Of a stretch of 64,000 nucleotides of DNA, positions 47,701-59,700 are shown piece after piece. Position 1 is the first letter of the stretch. Each line of letters begins with the position of its first letter. Both the position numbers and the translations under genes were made by a program. The notes beneath the pieces were generated by a model. It saw only the letters and a list, made by a program, of their open reading frames with translations, was not told where the DNA came from and made no database searches. Origin of the DNA: Conchocele bisecta. Its lineage: Eukaryota > Mollusca > Bivalvia > Lucinida > Thyasiridae. The DNA lies in the NCBI GenBank assembly GCA_029237695.1, contig CM055266.1:9069805-9133804 (forward strand), in the 5' to 3' direction.

Positions 47701-50700
47701 CTGTGAGACCTTTTGTGACTTACAATGATTATGGGGGTTCTGTGGTCGCCCATACAACAGACCTGTGAGACTGGGGGTTGACCTCACAGTGGAGTATTGG
47801 GGTTTCAGTGGTCAAACCAATACAACAGACCTGCGAGACAGTGACTTTACAAAGAGTATGGGGGTATTGGTGGTCACCAAACAACAACCTTGTGACAAAT
47901 ATGACTTACAAAGGGTATGGGGGGTTTGGTGGTCACCATACAACAGACCTGCGGAAGAGGAGACTTACAATTAGTATGGGGGTTTGGTGGTCCACATACA
48001 ACAGACCTGCGATAATTGAAGATTTACAGTGAGTATGTGGGGGTTCTTGTGGTCGCCATACAACAGACCTGGGGCGAGACTGTGACTACAATGGGGGAGT
48101 TTCTGGGGGTTTTGTGGTCCCATACAACAGACCTGCGAATGTGTGATTTTACAAGTGAGTATTGGGGGTTTCTGTGGTCGCCATTACAACACCTGCGAAT
48201 AATGTGATTTACCAGGAGTATGGGTCGGTGTCCCATACTTAACAAGACCTGCAGACGTGAATACAATATAAATGGGGTTTGGTGGTCAAATATACAACAG
48301 GACCTGTTGAGAATGTGACTTACAATGGGAATGGGGGTTTGGTCACCATACAACAGACCTGCGAGAATGTGACTTACAATGAGTATGGGGGTTCTGTGGT
48401 CGCCATACAACAGACCTGGGAGAATGTGACTTACAATGAGTATGGGGGTTTGGTGGTCACCATGTAAGAGGTGAGGAACGCGAGGAAGACAGCGTAGATG
48501 CCCAGGGTAAAGTAGAACAACCAGACGGCGAGACCGCTCCATTTACGCCGCAGTAGACCGGATATCAGGGGATGTGCCAAAAGCTCCAGGCGCTGAGACA
48601 ATACCTGCAAAATTATCAATTATCATTAATCTAGTGAACATTTACTCCATATCAATTTGTTAATATAATATAATAAATATTAATATAAATTTTGTGAAAA
48701 TTTATGAAAAAATAAGGGAGGCTACATGTAACTACACACCTGTAGCCGATTTCATCAAAATTGCAAAGTATACTTATCTAGCAAAGTATACTTTGAGGGA
48801 GTAATCATTTATTTCCCCAAAATGCATTATTTCATATAGAACTAACCACTGCACATATTTGATGATTAAAAGTATGCAGAATTATTATACTGAATTTATT
48901 ACATTATCACAGCCTGTGATAATGTAATAAATTCAGTATAATAACAAGAATTCCGCGGAATCAAATGTCTGGCCTTGTTCTGCCTTGTTCTGCCTTGACC
49001 CTGGGGCCTTGACCTTGGGGCCCCGAGAATAGTCCTATGTTCATGTACATATCATAGTAAAGGTATGTATAAAGTTTGATGACTGTAGCTGATAAGGTGT
49101 TGAAGTAATGACCGTAACACGAAAACTTAACATTGAATGATGACGCCGCCGCTAACGCCGCCGCCGACTCCGGAAAAGCAAAACCGACGTCTCGCTTTCC
49201 GCTTTCGTGGAAATTGAAAATTTCTCCCTCAAAGTATACTTTGCTAGATCAGTATACTTTGCAATGTTGGTGAAATAGGCTACAGCACAATTTATTTATT
49301 AATTTTGTTTTTAGCAATGTTGATAGACTACTGTCTGTTCCACGTTTTGCTGTCAACAAACATTTGGCTATTAAACACATTAAATCTAGAAAATATTTAA
49401 TTGTAAGTACTTTTTCATCAATAACAAAAAAGTCACATTCCCTCCAAAAAATTATTTGATGAAATTATATTAAATATTGATTTCATTGCGAAAAAACGAT
49501 TTTCCTATGGGAATTTAACATGGGGGCTAAACAAATATTTATTTTAATATTTTTTTTATTTGTGGACCGATTTTCAAAATATAACTTATGTTTTCTTAAA
49601 TTTGCATCATTTCCAAGCTATCTAACCAGGTTTCTGAGACAATTTCCAAATGTTTTTGTTTTTTGATCCTCCTGGTCCTCCTCCTCTTTTTGCAATAAAA
49701 TTAATATTTGATAGAATTTATCAAATAAAATGCAAAACGCGGAACAGACAGTAGCATTGGCAATCAGCCTCGTCTTATGTTACTGTTAACATATGCCTTT
49801 TATTATATAACTTTCCAAGTACTCAGTACTCATAGTTACCTAAAATCAGGACATTTGATTGGTAATCAGACTGGTTAATTTCAAATAGAAATTCAGAGAA
49901 TGTTCTCGGAAAGTTTTATTACGGTATGTTTTATAATTATGGACCCTAACAACATTTATTCAGTTATTCGCATTTTGCATACCCTATCCAAGCGAAATTT
50001 GCGTGTACGAAAGAATCTCACACAGAATAGCGCTCATCTACCTAGCAAGGAATCTGCTATAAATAGAATGCCTAAATCTGGCAGAGTAGGACAAACATTC
50101 AGTCTTACACACTTTAGCCTGCATTAAATGCAGTTTGCATTGTTCTGGACTTACACTGACCATTATGAAAGTTTACTGATGCATGTATTTGTCCTACTAT
50201 TGGGAACACACAAATCAATGACCGTATGTGCAGATGAGCGCTATTGGAGGCCGTCGGGTGTGGATTATCGGTCATATTTGGCATAATTTGACTAATGTCG
50301 TGCACCATGACCATATACATTAGAAACTCCAACCATACAAAGTTCGTCCAATTGTGATCGTTCATCGATCTCAAAAACACCTTTTTTCTAATTCCATTGC
50401 CTTTCATTCATGATTCGCGTACTATCAGATTATGTCTTCCGGAATCCCGAAATCGGTTGAATGACATCATCACAGTTTAGATTTAGCCAATCGGAGATGT
50501 TCTTACATACGCTTCAGTGGTTGTATTATGGAAGATGGTGCATTGACCCGGTTCCAGATAATGAATAAAATTAGACAAAAAAGTGAATGATCACAATTGG
50601 ACGAACTTTGTATGGTTGGAGTTTCTAATGTATATGGTCATGGTGCACGACATTAGTTTGTGCTGGCGATCAGCTATCGGCCAAATATGACCGATAATCC

Positions 50701-53700
50701 ACGCCGGACGGCCTCTGATTCTGTGTGAGATTCTTTCGTACATGCAAATTTTGCTTTGGATGGGGAATGCAAAATGCGAATAACTGAATAAATGATGGAA
50801 ATTACAGCGATTTGAAGCGAGTATATTCACACACCTAATACCTTTTTCGATTGCCAGAGACAGAAGTCATACATTTAATCGATGTTTATTGTGTTTATGC
50901 GAGTCGGAAAAGAGTGGGCTCTTTCTATAATAGCCATATTGTTGATCACCTTTCTATATAGAAGATGGTACTGTACGAGACGAAGTGGGTGGGGTAATGG
51001 GATTTTTTTAATAGGCATTTTTTTGGTGTCATAGGTCCAAGACTTCCACCTGTGTATCTAGCAAGTGTTTAGGTCTATATTTTACAAATGTTCAGGTTTT
51101 TGTTTAGCAAGTCTTCAGGTCTATATTTAGAATGTGTTCATGTCTATATAATACTTACAATAACCATTAGTATGTGATTTTTCTTGTAGCCACCAATAGC
51201 TTCATATTCCTGTCTGGTATTTTCTGCAAAGATAAGATTGGCTGAGTTGACAATCGAATCACATTAACCCTTTGCATGATGGGAAACATTTGGGCTATTA
51301 ATAGTTAAACTAGATGGCCGCAGCCCGCATGTCGCACCCGCTGAGGCTTTGATAGTATACCGAAAAACTTTAACCAAATACTTTAATAACCAAAAACTTT
51401 AACCCAGATGCATGTATGACACAACTGTAATGAAATTTCATGACATATTTATGATATTTCCAGGGAGATGTGAAAGAAAATGAATTGCCGTCTGCTGTCG
51501 GTACCGACTCTATCACACTGTCCACAAGCGGGTGCGACAAAAATAGCAGACGGCAATTCATTTTCTTTCACATCCCCCTGTAAATATCATAAATATGTCT
51601 TGGAATTTCATTACAGTTGAGTGCGGAGGACACAACTCTAATGAAATGCCATGACATATTTACAGAGAACAAGAGTGCCGAAGGTCACAATATACGCCTG
51701 TCGAGGCAAGGCCAGTCAACAAGGGGAGATAAGTCACTGAAAACCAATAGGGTTCTTCATCTTGAATTGATAAACATGTATACTGAATTTGGTTACGATC
51801 CGTCAAGTAGAACTTGAATTATTGCGTGAATAAGAATACACAAAATTAAAAATGGACGCATAAAACCAACATATTTCATTTAACTCTTTGTATGCTGGGA
51901 AACTTGTAGGATATAAATAGTTCAAAAATAGCAGACGGCAATTCATTTTCTTTCACATCTCCCTGTAAATATCATAAATATGTCTTGGAATTTCATTACA
52001 GTTGAGTCCGGAGGACACAACTCTAATGAAATGCCATGACATAATTACAGAGAAACATAAGAGTATTTTACTCCTTATTTGTTGGCTGTTATTTTCACCG
52101 CTCGCATGCAAAGAGAGGTGAAGTGTGAATGATGCATTGAATGAGAAACTCACAATATGTAACCTGCTATAACAACTAGATAAAGTGAGCAGGGGCTCAT
52201 GTATACCCCGGCCGCTGCCTGGACCGACAAATAAACTTTAACGAAAATTTAAAAAAAATATGTAACACAAATTTCTACGTCATTTGACCTTGGCCTTGGA
52301 TATGAAGGGTGTGATATGGAATGAAAATATGGATGATGATAAGGAAGTATATGAAGTTTGAAGTCAATCAGACTTACCGTTACAGAGATAACGAGTACCC
52401 AAAAACTTTAACGTGTGACGGACAGATGGACGGACGAACAGACGGACGGGCGGAATTATGAAAACTATATACCACATCGACATACTTTGTATGCCGGGGG
52501 TAATAAACAGGGGGTTATCAATTTTGTGACAAGATTACCTGATAATCAAAGAGCTACCATTTGTGTCTAAGCAATCAGGACTGGTATGCTTCTGCAACCC
52601 AAAATAAAACAGTATAGGCCTCGATCAGACTGAATTTATATCCATATTAAATGAAAGAATATTGCAAATTCCATGCCTTATGCTAATATGGCTATTTCTT
52701 TTGTAAATTTACAACCCAAGAAAGCTTGAACATAAATTGTAAGGACTGTTACTAGGATGAAAGTCAATAGAGAAAGATTAGATCTGTTAGCCGGCAGCCC
52801 ACAAGGACTGCATGATTGAAGTGACAGTCTACATTTGTCAGTGCTCCTGATAAGCTGCATATTTGCTTAAATACCCAATTAAAATTGCCAAAAAACCCAA
52901 TTGAAATCAGAATTAGCGAGTATCAAAAAGCAATAAAAAATTTGTGGTACCTTTACCATGCTGTAGAAAACAATACAAATACAGCATATTTTTTCTTATT
53001 AAACACATCTTGGTATTTCATTAGAATTATCTCCAAGGAGACAATTTTAATGAAATGCCAAGACATGTTTTCATTTCGAAGCAAACCATTCAATAATTGC
53101 TGTCTGTTGATGTGTAAGCAGTAGTGTGATTTTATTTTACCCAATTAGAATTTTGAAATACTCGATTGTTTCAGAAATCAATTGCCTGAAACAAAACAAA
53201 AATAAAATATATTAAAAAAAATTCGCCCTCCTGCTTCACAATTCACAAACCCAGTGTCTGAGAACCAAAGTACATAGAGAATAGTAGGTTAGTGCCGTGA
53301 ATGGGAAAAACTATCCGGCAAGGCTCAAGAATTTCTTTATTTCTCATCGGAAGTATATGTTGTGACCACTCATTTGAACCGTCTCGCCGAGACGGTTCAA
53401 ATGAGTGGTCACAACATATACTTTGGTTCAGAAATAAGGAAAATAGATAGAGAATAGTAGGTTAGTGCCGTGAATGGGGAAAAATATATGGCAAGGCTCA
53501 GGAAACGGGATGGGCGAGGCTCTGCCGAGCACATCCTGTTTCTGTGCCGCGCCAGATATTTTTTCCCATTCACGGCACTAACCTACTGTTCTATTTATCC
53601 CGTCAACACTGTTAAATGCAAAAATTGTATTGACTGGATATCAAAAATGTTTCACGGCACCATGTTTCACGGCACATACGCACTGTGTTGACGGGATAAA

Positions 53701-56700
53701 AAGCAAAACTTGAGGTAATATGAATGGGATTCAGAAGAAAGCAAATTGCTGATGCGAATCTGTCTCCCGGCATACACAATATTGTATTATCTACCTGTAT
53801 TTTTAATTCGCTCTGGCTTCCCCCATTTCCGGAGTCTGTACATGTCGTCAACAAACTTGTAGTCGAACTGAACAATGTCGTTCTCGATCTGCAAACACCG
53901 AGTGAACACGACCTCCGCCAGGTCTGGAAATCAATGAAAGAATTTATTTATTTAATCAATCCAAGGAACATATGGAAATACTGAACTGTGACTGAGTGAC
54001 GTACATACATGGACTAATCTATTGGCGAGGGGATAATAAGCCTCATTTTTCATGGTCGATTCACATTTCTAACTTGGCATATGTCGAATCAGCTTTCCAA
54101 AGTGCAATTTACATTTCTTAGGTGTCACAGGAAATTCTCCCCCCTGGAAATCTTCCCCCACCCCCCCCCCCCCCCCCCTACGGGGGAAGATTTCCAGGGT
54201 TGGGAAGATTTCCTGTTACACCGGTATGTCGAATCAGCTTTCCAACAAGCAATTTACATTTCTTACTTGGCATATGTCAAATCAATTTTCTAATGGGAAT
54301 TTCACATTTCTTACTTGGCATGTCGAATCACCTTTCTAACGGGCGTTTAACATTTCTTACTTGGCAAATACCAAATCACCTTTCTAATGGGCGTTTCACA
54401 TTCCTTAATTGGCACTTTCTAACCGTGTTACACATTTCTTACTTGGCATGTCAAATCAGCTTTCTAACAGGCGTTTCACATTTCTTACTTGCCATATGTC
54501 GAATCACCCTTCCAACAGGTTTTACACATTTCTTACTTGGCATGTAGTCACCTTCTAACGGCCGTTTCACATTACTTACTTGGCATATGTCGAATCAGTT
54601 TTCTAACGGGCGTTTCACATCGACCCGTGCAGTTCTGTAAAGCATCTTCCCAGCAGCGTGATTCGACGATAATTCTAGCTACATCTCTGAAATAAAAGTA
54701 TTCCAGTGAGGAGAAAGGGGCCGTCTACTGAGAAAAGGTACTTAATTACATTTGCAACCAGCGTAACCCCAGATCAGCCTGCGCAGTCTGACCAGGGTCT
54801 ACACTGTTCGTTATATGCTGTCACTAAAGTATGCTTACTGTCATCACCAACATAATGGCAGGGGTATAATACTAGAAGGCCGCGGCCAGCATGATGTGCC
54901 CGCCGAGGCTTTAATAGTATACCGAAAAACTTCAACCAAAAACTTTAACACAGATGCACAGATGGACAGCGGACGTACGCCAATGTGCAGACTATATCGC
55001 GCTGTCCGCAAGCGGGCACGACAAAAACCATCTCTAGTTGACTTTATTGGGGTTTGCAAAACATTTGGTCAGTTTATAGATTACATATGTTTAACAGACC
55101 AACTTGTTTACGTTACACAATAAAAGCAACAGAGAATGGGCTTTGTATATTAGGCAATAACTTGTTTAACGTATAACAAGTGTTTCACTGACTGAATGGC
55201 GAACAGTACAGACCCTAATCAGACTGCGCGTTTGGGTCTACACTGGTCGCATTGGCCGTCAGCCCCATTTTTCCAGACAGCCATAAATGAGTTGAATTCA
55301 TTGTAAACGTTTCTACAACTCCAAACAGCTGCATCTTACTCGTTGAGGTTGGTGATTGCGATGTCGAGGCAGTTGTTCCCGTCCTCGTCCAGATGTCCGA
55401 GCCGGGAGCCGGCAGAGATGAGATAGTCGACCACGTGGACATGACCAGCCTGGCATGCCAACTGTAGGGGCGTCCGCTGGAAACAGCGACACGAGATGTT
55501 GGAGATTTATTTATTTATTGCATAAATGAGCTTTCACAGTTTAATAACAAACTGTATTAACAATTATAATACACCATCGTGTGTTACCAACGTATGTACA
55601 CATGTACGTGCATGGACTAACACTATATCCCCTCTTGCCTAATGTCATCTCAGGTTGGGTTAACAGGGTCAAATTGTGTATTACACTTGCATGGACAGGA
55701 GGCAAATCGTAAAATCTGAACTGAATATTTACATAAAATTTTATATATTCAGCCCTGAAGTTAAAATAACCTGATCTGGTGCCAGTTCTTCACCACACCG
55801 GAGCCACTTAGTCCCACTCCCTAAAAGTAATAGGATAGTACTAATTTTACTACTCTTATAATGGGTATAACCAGGTTCCGCTTTCCTGAACAGATAGAAG
55901 TGAACTTGTAGTTGGGGGGTGGGGGAGTACCATACATTCAGCTCTGAAAGTACAATAAGCACCTTTACACAGGATCTCTTGACACCAGGTGTGAATGTCA
56001 GGTTTACCATTAACATTTGATTATCTGACGCCACCTCCACTAGAATTTACCTCTTTCCTGTCTAGGTGATGAATATCTGACCCCGCCTCCATTAGGGTTT
56101 GCCTTGTTCTGTCTGCATGATGAATATCTGACTCCCACCTCCACTAGGATTTACATTTTTCCTATCTAGATGATGATTATCTGTCCCCGCCTCACTAGGA
56201 TAACCCTTTTCCTGTTTAGGTGATGAATATCTGGCCCCGCCTCCACTAGGATTTACCTTCTTCCTGTCTAGATAATGAATATCTGACCCTGCCTCCACTA
56301 GGATTTACCTTTGTTCTGTCCAGATGATGAATATCTTACCCGCCTCCACTAGGATTTACATTTTTCCGGTCTAGGTGATGAATATTTGACCCCGCCTACA
56401 CTAGGATTTGCCTTGTTCTGTCTGCATGATGAATATCTGACCCCACCTCCACTATGATTTACATTTTTCCTGTCTAGATAATGATTATCTGTCCCCGCCT
56501 CCACTAGGATAACCCTTTTCCTGTCTAGGTGATGAATATCTGACCCCAGCTCCACTAGAATTTACCTTTTTCCTGTCAAGATGATGAATATCTGACCCCG
56601 CCTCCACTAGAATTTACCTTTTTCCTGTCAAGATGATGAATTTCTGGCCCCGCCTCCACGAGGATTTACCTTTTTCCTGTCTAGGTGATGAATATCTGAC

Positions 56701-59700
56701 CCCGTCTCCACTAGGATTTTACACGTCTTTATCCAGCCAGCATCAGCAGCACAGGATAGCGGTGTCATCTGTAAACTGTTCCTGTAATTAAATGCGGCTA
56801 ACATTTAGAGAATACCAGGGCCCAGTTGCTCGAAAATTCTGTTAGCATAACGGACTGTTAAATCCTAAACTAAGTTAACAGACGTTTTGAGCAACCGTGC
56901 CCTAACAAACTGTTACATCCTTAACAGTGTTAAGGATTTAACAGATTTAACAGCCTGATAGTGCAGTGGCGGATCCAGGATTTCACCAAGGAGGGGGGGG
57001 GTGGACCCACATGGAACTTGAACGAGGTTGTTGGCTAGGGGGTTCCGGAATTTTTTTGAATTGAGGAAGCCATTTCCTGCATTCTACTGCATTTTTTTCA
57101 TAGCACTTGCTCAATATTTCTGGCCCCCCACCCCCCTGAATCCGCCTCTGTAGTGTTAATCTAACAGATGTTTTCAGAAACCGGGCAGTAACAGTTTTAA
57201 GGATTTAAACAGTCTGTTAAGCTATCAGAGGTTTTGGGCCCAGGCTATTGTTTGCCATCTATTTGTAACTGGAGAAAGTGGCTGGGTAACCTTTCTGGCG
57301 AGTCAAGTTCCTGAATTTATGGTATCTGCTACTGTACTCAGCATTGGCAAATGGAACCTGATTTCAAAGATGAGATATATGCCTGTACGGAGAAAAGTGT
57401 TCTAGAAGCACGGCCCCTCCTCCACCACACTCTTGCATATTTGAATACCATAATAACCCTAAATATTAGGAACCAATTCTGGGAAATACATGTTAATATA
57501 TGGTTTACCACAACAAAGAGTGTTCTAAATATTAACCCTTACACCGCTATCTTAATTTTTTGTCGTCTGCTGTTCATTTTCTATTTTACATTTTTATCAT
57601 CAACCAGATGTCGAGCCAGCCGAGGCATTTGATGGTATTTTTAAAAACTTTAACGCATATTTCGACGTACGGATGGACGCACGCACACACAAACACATGG
57701 ACGGACACCCTGACGTCATTGTGATCACCATGTCTCGCTTTCCACAAGCGGGCTCGACAAAAACATGATTTGACATCACGTTAGAATAATTTACAACATG
57801 GTTTGACAGCACTTCAGAATCATTTCCTTTGGAAATGATTCTGAAGTGCTGTCAAACCATGTTTTTATTGAGAAATAAGGCAAGATATAAAAGCAACAGC
57901 AGATGACAATGTTGTGAGTAGTGGTCTAAGGGTTAAGGTTAATATGGTTGCACTGGTGTATCACAACAACAAACTGTTTGGATAGAATTGGTTTTAGGAA
58001 ACGCCTATTAAATTGTGCCCGACTATTGAGGATTATTAAGGTACATACTCGGAAATTTTGTATAATCACATAAACTTGTTAGATGCTTTCTTCCATGTCA
58101 CATGGTTTACTAAATGTGGCTGTAACTGGAGAAATGGGGCTTATGGCATTTTCGACAAGTGTAGGTCCATTGACAGTATATACATACGTACAGTCTGATC
58201 TGTTTGCCAGTCTATCAATGAAACACTCGTCATGCTTCTAACAAGCAAGATAGAACGTTATCGGACTACATGAGTGTGCTATTTGATCAGGATCTACATT
58301 AGCCACAAAACCCATAAGCCCGATTTCTCCCGTCACAACCACAAACTTTCTAACTGAAGCTCAAAACTGACAAACGTGCTAAACTTACTTAATGAAACAA
58401 ATTTCTAGCTACTTTTTGATAGACCCTCATGGAAAGAATTAATGAAAAGTGCGTCCTCTCATGGGAAGATTCAAAGCTGGCTGTTGTAGAGAGGTGGCTG
58501 TTATATGGAGGTTAAATATAAATGAATTTACCCAATTGTGAATTAAAATAGTGGCTGCTAGTGTTTATATAGAGGTGGCTGTTTTATCCCGTCAACACAG
58601 TGCGTATGTGTCGTGAAACATGGTGCCGTGAAACATTTTTAATATTCTGTCAATACGACCTAATCACTGTGAATGAATTTGTGCGGTGGCTGGGGTTATA
58701 TTTTTGCATTTTACAGCCATTTTGTAGGTGTTGACGGGATAAATAGAATAGATATTTTTTACCCATTCACGGCACTAACCTACTATTCTCTATTTAAAGA
58801 GGTGGCCGTTCATGGATGTTTGACTATACTCACTCTTTGGACACACTGGCACCTTCTCGCAGCAACAGTTGTGCTATCTGGTAGTGACCGTATATGGCCG
58901 CAATGTGGAGAGCCGTGTTTAACTTGTCGTCATGGTCGTAAATCGTCCCCGGGTATGGCAATAAGACCTTGACAATACTGAAAATTGACATACACTGGTT
59001 GATTGATTGGTTGGTTGGTTGGTTGATTGGGTGGTTGATCGATTGATTGATTGGGTGGTTGGTTGATTGATTGATTGGTTGATTAATTGATTGATTGTGT
59101 AGTTGATTGTGTAGTTGATTGATTGTGTGGGTGGTTGATTGATTGTGTGGGTGGTTGATTGATTGGGTGGTTGACTGATTGATTGAGTGGTTGATTGATT
59201 GGGTGGTTGACTGATTGATTGGGTGGTTGATTGATTGGGTGGTTGACTGATTGATTGGGTGGTTGATTGATTGGGTGGTTGACTGATTGATTGGGTGGTT
59301 GATTTATTGATTGGGTGGTTGATTGATTGATTGATTTGTGGTTGATTGATTGATTGGGTGGGTGGTTGATTGATTGGGTGGTTGACTGATTGATTGGGTG
59401 GTTGATATTGGGTGGTTGATTGATTGGGTAGTTGATTGATTGGGTGGTTGATGATTGATTGGGTGGTTGATTTATTGATTGGGTGGTTGATTGATTGATT
59501 TGTGGTTGATTTATTGATTGGGGATTTTTTTACATCCGTAAAGAACTAGAAAATGTGTTCATAGAACACGGATGCCCAACATACCACTTTGATAATAAAC
59601 GAGGCAAAGTCCATGACCTGGGAGTCGAATCAAAAATCGAAATAAATTTTGTGCATCTACTCATCATAATGAAGCTACATACCAAGTTTCAGGTCTGTAG

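Noticed and set aside
38416..48434. CRISPR-like array
   Set aside because: There are no unique spacers; the whole 57-bp unit repeats, and this is an animal intron.
48455..48466. Donor ATG|GTGACC for the S1 exon
   Set aside because: It would end in phase 0 while the next exon starts with one base of a split codon. The donor TT|GTAAGT at 48435 gives the right phase.
54610..54622. Earlier donor (GTCGAT or GTGAAA) for the exon 54580-54686
   Set aside because: It would remove the conserved CETPVRKLIRHMP segment. The stronger GTAAGT at 54580 keeps it and the phase.
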